This document shows, in pieces, positions 24,612 to 33,298 of a DNA stretch of 45,076 nucleotides; the first letter of the stretch is position 1, and the number at the start of each line of letters is the position of its first letter. This DNA is from Candidatus Zhuqueibacterota bacterium (lineage in GTDB: Bacteria; Zhuqueibacterota; Zhuqueibacteria; Oceanimicrobiales; Oceanimicrobiaceae). The notes beneath the pieces were generated by a model. It saw nothing but the letters and a program-made list of their open reading frames with translations. It had not been told where the DNA came from and searched no databases. Location: assembly GCA_029262005.1 (NCBI GenBank), contig JAJDAG010000107.1, positions 1-45,076 on the forward strand, given 5' to 3'. The position numbers were made by a program, and so were the translations under genes.

Positions 24612-25469
24612 TCAAGTTAAAGTCCAGAGCATTAAGCCGCCGACCCCGATAAAAATAATTGATATGGCCACCTTCATTTTATCCGGATTCACTTTTGCCT
24701 GCACCCAGGGGCCTATTTGCCCGCCAATTAAAACACCGGGAGCGGTGAACATCGCCACCTGAACAGCCTTGTTTATGGCTTCCGCCCCCTCGTTGGCAAA
24801 ACCAATAATGTGCCCGATTGAAGCCACTAAAACCGTTACCACCACAACGAAGATAGCGGTTGCCACGGCAACCGGCGAAGGCACTTTACATTTGGCAACC
24901 AAATGATATTCCATGAGTTCTGCCAGACCCACCGAAATCATGCCGAGAAAAGTCCCGCCGATAAATGCAAATCCGGCGCCGATGTTTCTATTGCAAACCG
25001 TATAGCGGTATGCGCGGCCTTTGGAGTCAACAATTTCGCTGGCAAACTGTTTTTGCCCTTCGCTTTCGATTTCTTCGTTAAGCTTCTCTTTTTGTTCCTG
25101 CCGCCAGGAAGTAAAAATTTGTATGCCAATAAAAATGATGCCCACGGCAAAGATGGCCTTCAAAACAATGCCCGGGAAATAGGGCGCGATCAATACACCC
25201 ACGATGGCGGCCGGGATCGAGAACATCAAGACCTCCCGACCGAGCTTAAAATCAACCAGCTTTGCTTTCAGGTAGGCAACAAGGCCCGATGAAAAGCCAA
25301 ATAACTCGGTGATCAAAGCCGTGCCAATGGCAACCGTTGGTTCAAGTTTGAGCCACAAAATAAAAATTGGGGAGAAAAATACAGCCCCGCCAATGCCCGA
25401 TGACATGGCGATGGTTGCGATAACAATGGAAATCGGGAACATGTACCAGTACTCAAATGAAAGCGCCAT
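24612..25469 (-). CDS. TauE/SafE-family sulfite/anion exporter
   Basis: 285-residue polytopic inner-membrane protein, ATG with GAAAGGAGAAAG upstream. Seven to eight hydrophobic helices are visible. The N-terminal half has ISIVIATIAMSSGIGGAVFFSPIFILWLKLEP..AIGTALITELFGFSSGL, the TauE signature with glycine-rich helix starts, and the C-terminal half repeats it as GFAFIGGTFLGMISVGLAELMEYHLV...PVAVATAIFVVVVTVLVASIG and FTAPGVLIGGQIGPWV. A charged cytoplasmic loop (about 120-150, RQEQKEKLNEEIESEGQKQ) separates them. The family exports sulfite, sulfoacetate or similar organosulfonates; substrate here is undetermined. It is alone on its transcript, downstream of the lipase. Confidence 0.9.
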   Translation of the reverse strand: MALSFEYWYMFPISIVIATIAMSSGIGGAVFFSPIFILWLKLEPTVAIGTALITELFGFSSGLVAYLKAKLVDFKLGREVLMFSIPAAIVGVLIAPYFPGIVLKAIFAVGIIFIGIQIFTSWRQEQKEKLNEEIESEGQKQFASEIVDSKGRAYRYTVCNRNIGAGFAFIGGTFLGMISVGLAELMEYHLVAKCKVPSPVAVATAIFVVVVTVLVASIGHIIGFANEGAEAINKAVQVAMFTAPGVLIGGQIGPWVQAKVNPDKMKVAISIIFIGVGGLMLWTLT

Positions 25470-25569
25470 AAATCTTTCTCCTTTCCATACCGTTTAATAT
25501 TCGCCGGACAGCACTTGTTGCCGTTCGTATTTGAAACCGTGATGAATGTTTCCTTCTTTCAGAGTCAAC

Positions 25570-27012
25570 TCACTGCGGGTCTTCCAGCAAAAAATATAAC
25601 ATATTGTCTGTGAAGGCCGGATCTTTGGTCATCTCCATATGCTCCGTGAATACGAATAAGACCTGTGACCAATCGATGGGGGATTTGAGTTTTGCTGACC
25701 ATGTTCCCGCTAGCCGCTCATCCATCAGGGCGCTGCTGCGCAAGACCGTGCCATCCCCGAGGCCTTTTTCAATGATTTCAATTTTGCCGTTTGTCAGCGC
25801 CACCGCCACCCTGGAGGATGTCGGCAGGGCGTCCCCGGCGACCAGGAAAAGCGCCAGGTTCTGCGGTGGGGCTACCGGCGCGTCAAGCGCTTTGAAAAAT
25901 TGTTTGGCCCGGTTTAAACATTTACGCTGATGGTCAAAGGCGATTCTTTGCCTTTCGGCCGGATCGGCTTCATTAGGCAGTAATTGTGCAATCACCTTCG
26001 CCTGTGCCGGCGAGGCCAGTCCCCAGCCCATTTTTTGCCAAAATTGTGGATCGAGAAAATTGTCTATTCTTTGCGTCGTATCGGCAGCATTGACGACCGG
26101 GCCGTGTCGTCCGCGGGGAAGGAGTTGATACAACGACGGCAATGTGCCGAGCAAGGCCGGTTCGTATTTTGGAAATATGAAACCGAATTTTCTGCCTTGA
26201 ACGAGTTGGACTAATGCATCAACCGAGCCGGCATTGGGCGGCCCGACAAAAATTGCCCGCTCAACAAAACGGCTTCCCTCCCAGGTAACGGTTGGACTCG
26301 AGCCGTCCTCGGGAAGATCGTTTGCGCCGTAGCGAAGGTAGTAACGCGCAAGAAGTCCGCCCATCGAATGCGCAACCAGATCAAATTTCACATCCTGCCC
26401 GGCAATGCCGAAACGCTTCTCGATTTCCGCTTGCACATAAGCTCTTTTCTCCAGGATGAATTCATGCAAAAGTCTGGCGTTTTCAACATTATCCCGGCGC
26501 CAGTCATAATCGAATTGAAAGCAGGTAAAATGATCGCTGCCGTAATCAACGCTTGCATCATATTTAAGCTGGTCATCCTTGTAGCCGCCGACTCCCAAAG
26601 CGCCGAGAATATTGACATAAGCGCCGATTTCAACCGGTAGACCTAATATTTTTATTTTCAACCGATCGAGTGCGCCATTCGAAACAACGCTATCACGAAT
26701 CCCAACCAGAGGGGTATTTTCACGCATGGGAATCGCCAACAGCTGCGCGCCATCCGCTTTCTCAGGATTGGCATAGCCGCCGGTAAAAGCGCCCCAGACA
26801 AGACGTCCCGTTTCTTTATCAACCAGTTTCGAACCCAGAACCCCGGGAATCAGAATAACCGGATTCTGGGTTGCATCATGATGCCTTGCAGCGCGGGTGT
26901 AAAACGCAGTGAGGTCCGGCTTTCTCTGTTTTCCTGCACACCCAAAAAGGAAAACTGTGAATGCAGTCAGTACAGTGAGAAAGACAAACTTATAGCACTT
27001 TGTAATTGACAT
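25570..27012 (-). CDS. Lipoprotein lipase/acyltransferase of the LCAT (PLA2G15-like) fold
   Basis: 480 residues. Lipoprotein signal ending in LFGC at Cys25. Then alpha/beta-hydrolase features of the lecithin:cholesterol acyltransferase family: NPVILIPGVLGSKLVDKETGR (oxyanion-side strand, residues 51-71), FDYDWRRDN, FDLVAHSMGGLLARYYLR with nucleophile Ser217, an acidic GDGTVLRSSAL near 415 (Asp) and FTEHMEM near 460 (His). A long lid-like insert contains LLPRGRHGPVVN. It is predicted to sit at the cell envelope and hydrolyse or transfer acyl groups of lipids. No partner gene is recognised; TauE lies 100 bases downstream on the same strand and could be in the same transcript. Confidence 0.85.
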   Translation of the reverse strand: MSITKCYKFVFLTVLTAFTVFLFGCAGKQRKPDLTAFYTRAARHHDATQNPVILIPGVLGSKLVDKETGRLVWGAFTGGYANPEKADGAQLLAIPMRENTPLVGIRDSVVSNGALDRLKIKILGLPVEIGAYVNILGALGVGGYKDDQLKYDASVDYGSDHFTCFQFDYDWRRDNVENARLLHEFILEKRAYVQAEIEKRFGIAGQDVKFDLVAHSMGGLLARYYLRYGANDLPEDGSSPTVTWEGSRFVERAIFVGPPNAGSVDALVQLVQGRKFGFIFPKYEPALLGTLPSLYQLLPRGRHGPVVNAADTTQRIDNFLDPQFWQKMGWGLASPAQAKVIAQLLPNEADPAERQRIAFDHQRKCLNRAKQFFKALDAPVAPPQNLALFLVAGDALPTSSRVAVALTNGKIEIIEKGLGDGTVLRSSALMDERLAGTWSAKLKSPIDWSQVLFVFTEHMEMTKDPAFTDNMLYFLLEDPQ

Positions 27013-27272
27013 AGGTAACCCTTCAGCCCTGCAACTGCTTTCGCAGTCTCAATTTTGAGGCGTAACTGTATTGACCTGCTCAGAAGCTATTGGCTGTAGG
27101 CGATTGCTAACAAAATCAATTAGTTTGTTAATAGCCAAGAGCTGAATCGTTACTGGCAGAGAAAAATTCTCGAATCTCGAAAAGGCCAAACTGCAAAGAG
27201 TTGAGCCTGAGAACGTGTCGATCGACCATGACCGATTTCCACTTCACGCCCAACACTTTGCAGGATTGGTAA

Positions 27273-27488
27273 TTAGTCGCCGGTATTATATTTGAAAGAC
27301 AGGCTGACTTTAGCACGGTACGCCACTACTTTGCCGTTCTCAACCTTCATATCCAGTTTATTGATCTCGGCGACTCTCAGGTTCTTAAGACTTTTACCGG
27401 CGGTCTCAGCGGCATTTTTGGCCGCTTGCTCCCACGATGTATCACTTGTTCCTACTAATTCAACAACCTTGTAAACGCTGTCAGACAT
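27273..27488 (-). CDS. Dodecin (flavin-storage protein)
   Basis: 71 residues, full length for bacterial dodecins, with TAAGGAGAGCG upstream of the ATG. The sequence SDSVYKVVELVGTSDTSWEQAAKNAAETAGKSLKNLRVAEINKLDMKVENGKVVAYRAKVSLSFKY is canonical: VYKVVELVGTS (first strand), the helix with SWEQAAKNAA, and the last two strands with the aromatic-lined NLRVAEI region. Dodecins form hollow dodecamers that bind flavin dimers and protect against free flavin. It lies downstream of the ECF sigma gene on the same strand, about 130 bases apart, which suggests possible stress-linked regulation (inference). Confidence 0.95.
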   Translation of the reverse strand: MSDSVYKVVELVGTSDTSWEQAAKNAAETAGKSLKNLRVAEINKLDMKVENGKVVAYRAKVSLSFKYNTGD

Positions 27489-27619
27489 AACGCTCTCCTT
27501 AATTTATTAGAGGAATTAAGTTAAGATGATTTTTGTAAATCATCCCACGGTAATGATTTGTAATCAAACTTTCCACCGTTTTATTACTTGGATTCAAGTT
27601 TCATTTCGTATGACAGCTA

Positions 27620-28161
27620 TTATGCGGGCGGTTTTAGAAACCCTCTAAGTTTTTGTCGCGCCCGTGAAAGCCGCGACATGACCGTACCCGCTGGACACTC
27701 TAAAATCAATGCTGCCTCTTTATACGACATCCCATTCACATCTACCAAAAGGAGGACGGAACGGTACTGGGTCGGCACTTTTGATAAGGCCCGGCTGATT
27801 TCATCATCAAAAATCTGATCATACGATTCGTGACGATAACATTCACTTTCGGAAGGAAAATCATTTGCCTGAATTGTCATAGCCTTTTCAAAGTCGGCCA
27901 TCGGTAGCATTCTCTTTTTTTCCTATAAAAAGTCTTAAAATTGTTATAAAGTATTTTAAAAATCCAGGAACGGAAATTCGTGCCTGACTGGAACGAGCCG
28001 AAAAAACGATAAGCCCGCAAGTAAGTTTCTTGAACCAGGTCTTCAGCATCTGATTCATGTTTCGTCAAAGACAAGGCTGTATTGTACAGATGGTCCTTAT
28101 GAGCAAAGGCAATGGCTTCAAATTGGCTTTGGAGTGTGTGAGTTTCCTCCGAAGGATACAT
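27620..28161 (-). pseudogene. ECF-type RNA polymerase sigma factor, frameshifted at an A7 run
   Basis: Two overlapping frames together make a complete ECF (sigma-70 group 4) factor of about 180 residues. Frame 1 (28161-27877, ribosome site GAAAGGA) holds region 2: LYNTALSLTKHESDAEDLVQETYLRAYRFFGSF...NFRSWIFKILYNNFKTFYRKK. Frame 2 (to 27620) holds region 4: ISRALSKVPTQYRSVLLLVDVNGMSYKEAALILECPAGTVMSRLSRARQKLRGF. The join falls at seven T on the plus strand (27915-27921), A7 in the mRNA; one extra A would give YRKKKRMLPMADFEK and restore the whole protein. Options are a true mutation, a sequencing or assembly deletion, or transcriptional slippage at A7. No anti-sigma gene adjoins it. Confidence 0.85.
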
Positions 28162-28320
28162 TTGATAAATCCTTTCAGAAATTTATAGTGCAAATAATTA
28201 ATGAAAGAATTTAAAGGCCTTGACAGTAAAAACCTGTGAAAGATTTAACAAAATATTAATTTTTCTAACAAGTAAAGCCGGGCGGATAACGCAGAGACAT
28301 CGATCGTCGAAAAGCGCCAC

Positions 28321-29043
28321 TTACTTTGCTAATTCAGTCAAAGCCTGCATATCATGTACACAAATATGATGGCTGTGAATATCAATCCATCCGCTTTGTT
28401 TAAAACGATTTAATGTGATGCTGGCCATCTCCCTGCTGGCGCCAATCAGGTTCGCTAATTCTTGTTGTGTTAGTATCATGTCAATTCGCAGTCCGCAGGC
28501 CATTTCATGTGGATATTCATCAGAGAGACGGATAAGAAGCCGGGCCAAACGACTAGGCACGTCTTGAAACAATAGTTCAGTCAGCCGGTTTTCGATTTTT
28601 ATCAACCTTGCCCCAACGACTTTGTTAACCTCAAGGCACAGATCTGGTTTTTTTGCCAATAACGCGTTGAAATCTTTTTTATGAATATGACCCACCATAC
28701 ATTTTTCCAACGCAACAACAAGCGCATTGAAATAATGCTCTTTGGGGAAAGCGATATGGCCAAAAACTTCGCCGGGACCTAATATTTCCAAAATCGCTTC
28801 CTTGCCATCTTCCTGTACCCGGGAGAGTTTTGCTCTTCCTTTTATCACGAAATAAATGCGTTGTTGTGGCTCCGATGGCAGAACGATTGGCTCTCTCTTT
28901 TTATATTCATTCAGATGGAGAATAGATGTGACCGATTCAAGTTCATCCCTGCTGAAATTGTCAAATATGTTGAATTTTTTCAGGTACCATAAACTGCTAT
29001 CAACGTTGAAATCGGCATGGTCAGGTAAGGAGTTCATTTTCAT
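28321..29043 (-). CDS. Crp/Fnr-family transcriptional regulator
   Basis: About 240 residues from the ATG at 29043; a TTG at 29109 gives a longer, less likely form. Cyclic-nucleotide-type effector domain about residues 20-140 (IYFVIKGRAKLSRVQEDGKEAILEILGPGEVFGHIAF), dimer helix, then winged helix-turn-helix with MILTQQELANLIGASREMASITLNRFKQSGWIDI. No N-terminal cysteine cluster of FNR is present, so no [4Fe-4S] oxygen sensing is expected. Whether it binds a nucleotide is unclear: the usual Arg/Ser phosphate-binding pair is not obvious in GEVFGHIAFPKEHYFNALV. It stands alone, near the ECF sigma gene and a ferritin-like gene, both plausible targets, unproved. Confidence 0.88.
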   Translation of the reverse strand: MKMNSLPDHADFNVDSSLWYLKKFNIFDNFSRDELESVTSILHLNEYKKREPIVLPSEPQQRIYFVIKGRAKLSRVQEDGKEAILEILGPGEVFGHIAFPKEHYFNALVVALEKCMVGHIHKKDFNALLAKKPDLCLEVNKVVGARLIKIENRLTELLFQDVPSRLARLLIRLSDEYPHEMACGLRIDMILTQQELANLIGASREMASITLNRFKQSGWIDIHSHHICVHDMQALTELAK

Positions 29044-29298
29044 ATTTACTTTTAAATCTGCATCCGGGAGTATCAAAGTTAATTTTGTCGGTTCACTGTA
29101 AACTTGCAATTATTTATGCCGGCACAAGGAGACCAACAATAAACTATCTTACCCTAACATTTGTTTTGGGGATTGATTCCTTATGCTTCACAGTCATATT
29201 GAGCAATTTTTGCAGTATAGTCAACCATCAAAGTGCCCTGCCAAGTTTCTCGAAGCAAGCGTTGGGCGGGACTCTAACAAGTTTATTTCGGTCATCAT

Positions 29299-29931
29299 CT
29301 AAGCATAAAAATCAGACATGCGCCCGAGACGAAAATTGAGAAACAGAATGGGAAATTTGATCAGCAAGATCGAATAGTGAATCCACAAATCGGTGAACTT
29401 TTCCTGAAAGCCGGGTAGATGATGTTTTCTTTTTTCCAGCCAATATTGATACGGATAGCAGTGCGATGGCTCGTCTCTTTTGATAATCTTGAAGATCTTA
29501 ACCAAGGCCTGATTTTTCTTGATCAGGGGGTTGGCGAGCAGTTGGTCGACTTGTTTCATGCCACGAAATTCCGTCATCATGATCAGGCGGCAAAGTTTAT
29601 AAAACAGATGGTCGTTATTGAGGATTTCAACTTTGTCGAGATCTTCGATGGGTTTTCTAAAAATGATTTTTATAAACAGGTCAATGTAGCCGTAGGTTGC
29701 AGTCACTGTGAACGGCATTTTTCCGGCCTTCTCAAAATAGTCCCGGAACATGCGGTAATGAACACGTTCGTCGTCGGTATGTTTTTCTACGGCCGCGATG
29801 AATTCTTTTTCCTGCGGATATTTTTCGCAGATCGCCGCCAACAGGTTTTCCAGCTCCTTGTAACCGGTGTACTCGTTATAAATGTAAATGGACGCCAATA
29901 CATCGTAAAATCTTTCTAATAATTTTTTCAT
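29299..29931 (-). CDS. Ferritin-like (di-iron carboxylate) domain protein
   Basis: 210 residues, mainly helical. It has candidate di-iron motifs: Glu in YNEYTGYKELENLL (helix 1), EKHTDDERVHYRMFRDYF (helix 2, an ExxH with D..ERVH) and RDEPSHCYPYQYWLE (helix 4, DExxH). The pattern fits a ferritin/rubrerythrin-like or ribonucleotide-reductase-type four-helix bundle. The final residues LWIHYSILLIKFPILFLNFRL are hydrophobic, suggesting a membrane-associated tail, unusual for soluble ferritins. Its ATG lacks a strong ribosome site. The substrate or exact role (iron storage, oxidase, or fatty-acid/quinone modification) cannot be told. It is transcribed alone, away from the SecA-like gene. Confidence 0.65.
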   Translation of the reverse strand: MKKLLERFYDVLASIYIYNEYTGYKELENLLAAICEKYPQEKEFIAAVEKHTDDERVHYRMFRDYFEKAGKMPFTVTATYGYIDLFIKIIFRKPIEDLDKVEILNNDHLFYKLCRLIMMTEFRGMKQVDQLLANPLIKKNQALVKIFKIIKRDEPSHCYPYQYWLEKRKHHLPGFQEKFTDLWIHYSILLIKFPILFLNFRLGRMSDFYA

Positions 29932-30120
29932 ATATTTACCGATTTCCTGAGCAGGCCATGTGATACAGTCAACTAAGTTCTCAAATCACTTATTCCCGCA
30001 AAAGTACGCCTCAGCCCGTGAGAAGTCAATCAAAATTTTGGGCGTTTCTCCAAATCCTCGTCGTCACAGATCGTTCTCGAAAGTCCTTGAAATTCTCAGA
30101 AATATGCTTAACTTCCGAGT

Positions 30121-30519
30121 ATGCAAAACTCAGTGGTTACAAAATTTGTCTTTCTGGCACTCCTGACTGTTTCAACTCTGCAGTATGAAAATGAGGTGCG
30201 AGCCTCTGTCAGCTACACTTTTCAGCCTCCCGATAAAAATATCGAGCAGGTTTATGACCAGGCTGTACATAAATTTATTTTTGTAGAAACAGATTTTTCC
30301 AACCAACCTTCACGCCCTTTCAAAGCGGGTCTTTTTGCACGGTGGCCGGTTGGCAAGAACTTGTTTCCAGAACTGCTTCTTGTCTGCAACGAGAACTATT
30401 TTAACAATCACGCTATTGTTTCCCCGGCGTATTCAGCACTTATTATTCTGCACAAAAAAAATCGCCATCACGCCTCTGATGACGAGCCACACTCCTCACG
30501 CGACAATTTGACCTCATAA
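30121..30519 (+). CDS. Small secreted protein of unknown function (weak prediction)
   Basis: 132 codons, ATG at 30121. The N-terminus VVTKFVFLALLTVSTLQYENEVRAS looks like a signal peptide, and the mature part VSYTFQPPDKNIEQVYDQAVHKFIFVETDFSNQPSRPFKAGLFARW is not obviously biased. I recognise no family and see no ribosome site. Codon use is ordinary for the region. It lies 85 bases before the SecA-like gene on the same strand. A chance open frame is quite possible. Confidence 0.35.
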   Translation: MQNSVVTKFVFLALLTVSTLQYENEVRASVSYTFQPPDKNIEQVYDQAVHKFIFVETDFSNQPSRPFKAGLFARWPVGKNLFPELLLVCNENYFNNHAIVSPAYSALIILHKKNRHHASDDEPHSSRDNLTS

Positions 30520-30604
30520 AATTGTCTGCTTAAATTTCTTTTTTCAATTCTCTGTCCGCAATTTTTTCGGACTCGTTATTGATCGATTTAAAGAGGAGAA
30601 TCTC

Positions 30605-32995
30605 ATGTCCTGGGAAAAATTTGTCTCTGCAATAAAACGGCAGCATAGCCGCTGCAATGGTTCTTTGATCGAATATGATCTGACGCCTTATGTTGAAATT
30701 TTGCATGAAATCAAGACGGTACAAAAAACATTCAAAAACAAATCGGATCTTCAACTTAGGGAAATCTCTAAACAAAATATCCAACTCGTGCGCCAGTCGG
30801 GGCTTTCTGAAACACATTTGATCGAGGCGTTTGCCCTGGTCAGTGAAGGGATTTGGCGGGTACTCAAGCTCAAGGCTTTTGATGTACAGATCATGGCGGC
30901 CGTGGCGTTGCACCGGGAAAAAATTGTCGAAATGCAGACCGGCGAGGGCAAAACGCTCACCGCTGTCTTTCCGGCTTACTTGAATGCGCTGACCGGCAAC
31001 GGCGTGCACGTGCTGACTTTCAACGACTATCTCGCCTGCCGCGATGCCGGGTGGATGGGCCCGGTTTACACTTTTCTGGGGCTTTCATTTGGGTGTGTCC
31101 GGGAAGGCATGACGACTCGGGAACGTCAGAAAATGTACCGGGCGGACATCACTTATTTAACCGCAAAAGAAGCCGGTTTCGATGCGCTGCGGGACGGACT
31201 TTGCACTCAAATCTCGCAGCAGGTGGTCCAGCGTCCGCGTCATTTCGCAATCGTGGATGAAGCGGATTCGATTTTGATCGACGAAGCTCGAATTCCTCTG
31301 GTTATTGCGGCGACAGGCGACGAGCCAATTCCGGATACCTACCGCACTGCCGAACTTGTCCACAACTTAAAAAGTGGCGTTGATTTCGAATTCGATGATT
31401 ATGCGCGCGACATAGATCTGACGGAGACCGGAGTTAAAAACATCGAATCTGCGCTGCGCTGCGGCAATCTCTACGCATACGAAAACATCGAGACTCTAAC
31501 GCAAATTAACTGTGCGTTGCATGCAGAACACCTGCTCCAGCTCGATGTCGATTATATTGTCCGTGCGGGTGAGATAGAGCTGGTCGATGAATTCACCGGT
31601 CGCGTGGCAGAGAAGCGGCGCTGGCCGGATGGGCTGCAGGCAGCGCTTGAAGCAAAGGAAAAACTAACCATTCGCAAGCAGGGACACATTCTCAACTCGA
31701 TCACCTTGCAACATTTTATACAATTTTATCCCAAATTGAGCGGCATGACGGCGACCGCTGTTTCCGCTGAAGCGGAGTTTCGTAATTTTTACGATTTGGG
31801 AATTGCCGTGATTCCGCCAAACAGGCCGTGCATTCGCATCGATCATGAAGATATGATTTTTAAAACCAAGGCTGAAAAAGAGCGCGCCCTGACTGACGAA
31901 ATTGCCATGATTCATGAATCCGGGCGCCCGGTTCTGGTTGGCACCGCCAGTGTGGAGGAGTCCGCAAATTTGACAAAATCGCTGCTTGACCGCGGGTTGA
32001 AGTGCGAGGTTCTCAACGCTAAAAATGATGCGCGCGAAGCAGAAATCATCTCCAGAGCAGGCCGCCTGGGGGCCATTACCATTTCGACCAACATGGCAGG
32101 GCGCGGCACCGATATTTGCCTGGGTACTGATTCTAAAAGTGAGAGAAAAAGGATTCTGGACCTCGATGGATTGTACGTCATTGGCACCAATAAACATGAG
32201 AGCCGGAGAATCGATCAACAGCTCCGTGGCCGCTCCGGACGCCAGGGCGACCCGGGAAGCTCCCGGTTTTTTATCAGCCTGGAGGATGATCTGTTCATCA
32301 AGTACAAATTGAGCGAACTCTTGCCAAAAGCTTTTGCTGAAAACAATGCCGACGGAGAAATCGACAGCCATATTTTAAGAAATGAAATTAACCGGACTCA
32401 GCGAATTGTCGAGGGCCAAAACCTGGAAATCAAAAAAACGCTTTGTCGATATTCGTCGCTGCTTGAAAAGCAACGCATCATTGTTTTTGAAAAACGGAAC
32501 AGGGCGCTGCAAGATGAGTTGGCCGTTGATTTATTCAGGGGCCTGGCGCCGGAAAAATTCAAGCTCTATCAAGGGCAAATCGGCGCAAAGAACCTCAAAG
32601 ATCGGTGCAAAAAGATCTTTCTTGCCATCCTTGACAAAGCCTGGGCAACCTACCTGGCCGAGATAGCCGAAATCAGAGAAGGAATTCACTTGCACAGGCT
32701 GGGTGGGCAGGTTCCCTTTTTTGAATTTCAAAAGGTGGCGGTGCAACGCTTTGACAAGTTGCTCGAGACTTTGGGTGAAGACGCACTTACCATTTTTAAC
32801 AATTTTGAAGCCGAAGGGGACAAGTTGAACGCGCCTTCTGCAACCTGGACTTATTTAGTCAACGACAATCCTTTTGAAAATATGCTGGGATTTCTGCAAC
32901 CCGGAAATACAAAAATAAACATCGATCCGGTGACAGGGCTATTTATTCTGGCCATCCTATTACTTAATAAGATCGGCAAAAACAAAAAGAGCTGA
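30605..32995 (+). CDS. SecA-like preprotein translocase ATPase, non-canonical paralogue
   Basis: 796 residues with GAGGAG before the ATG. It keeps the SecA motor: Walker A MQTGEGKTLTA (residues 110-120), DEAD at 218-221 in IVDEADSILIDEARIPL, a preprotein-crosslinking-domain region (LVDEFTGRVAEKRRWPDGLQAALEAKE), LSGMTATA, STNMAGRGTDI and RIDQQLRGRSGRQGDPGSSRFFISLEDDL. Differences from housekeeping SecA: it is about 100-200 residues shorter, has no C-terminal CXCXSG...CHG zinc module, and the N-terminus has no usual motif. The C-terminus ends in a short hydrophobic segment GLFILAILLLNKIGKNKKS. It resembles an accessory SecA2-type ATPase rather than the main SecA. The function, possibly export of specific substrates, is inference. 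Confidence 0.88.
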   Translation: MSWEKFVSAIKRQHSRCNGSLIEYDLTPYVEILHEIKTVQKTFKNKSDLQLREISKQNIQLVRQSGLSETHLIEAFALVSEGIWRVLKLKAFDVQIMAAVALHREKIVEMQTGEGKTLTAVFPAYLNALTGNGVHVLTFNDYLACRDAGWMGPVYTFLGLSFGCVREGMTTRERQKMYRADITYLTAKEAGFDALRDGLCTQISQQVVQRPRHFAIVDEADSILIDEARIPLVIAATGDEPIPDTYRTAELVHNLKSGVDFEFDDYARDIDLTETGVKNIESALRCGNLYAYENIETLTQINCALHAEHLLQLDVDYIVRAGEIELVDEFTGRVAEKRRWPDGLQAALEAKEKLTIRKQGHILNSITLQHFIQFYPKLSGMTATAVSAEAEFRNFYDLGIAVIPPNRPCIRIDHEDMIFKTKAEKERALTDEIAMIHESGRPVLVGTASVEESANLTKSLLDRGLKCEVLNAKNDAREAEIISRAGRLGAITISTNMAGRGTDICLGTDSKSERKRILDLDGLYVIGTNKHESRRIDQQLRGRSGRQGDPGSSRFFISLEDDLFIKYKLSELLPKAFAENNADGEIDSHILRNEINRTQRIVEGQNLEIKKTLCRYSSLLEKQRIIVFEKRNRALQDELAVDLFRGLAPEKFKLYQGQIGAKNLKDRCKKIFLAILDKAWATYLAEIAEIREGIHLHRLGGQVPFFEFQKVAVQRFDKLLETLGEDALTIFNNFEAEGDKLNAPSATWTYLVNDNPFENMLGFLQPGNTKINIDPVTGLFILAILLLNKIGKNKKS

Positions 32996-33298
32996 GGTTG
33001 AACCGCGCCCGCCGCTGAAAATGTGCCTGCGAATGAAATGAATCTTAGCGGGGTACTGGAATCAGCACCGACGAGCTCTAGTACGAATATCGAAACCGGG
33101 ACTCATCACAAATATGTTGTAATGTTATATTCCCGGCCGATTATAGCGTAAGACTAATCTGAATTATGCATCAGCCACGGAAGCATAGAGAGCACAGAGT
33201 TTTAAAAAAACAGACAATTAATACTTGAAAAATAAGAGAACCTCTTTTGCTCTTGAAATTATTCTCTATTGAGCGCATTTTGTTCTAAGTAGAGCAGA
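32996..33298. other. Intergenic region between convergent SecA-like and hybrid kinase genes
   Basis: About 300 bases between two convergent 3' ends. I see no gene and no convincing terminator hairpin; the region is AT-rich in its second half (around 33200-33290). Confidence 0.4.

Noticed and set aside
31664-32371. 235-codon minus-strand frame inside the SecA-like gene
   Set aside because: Shadow of the SecA motor region, no ribosome site.
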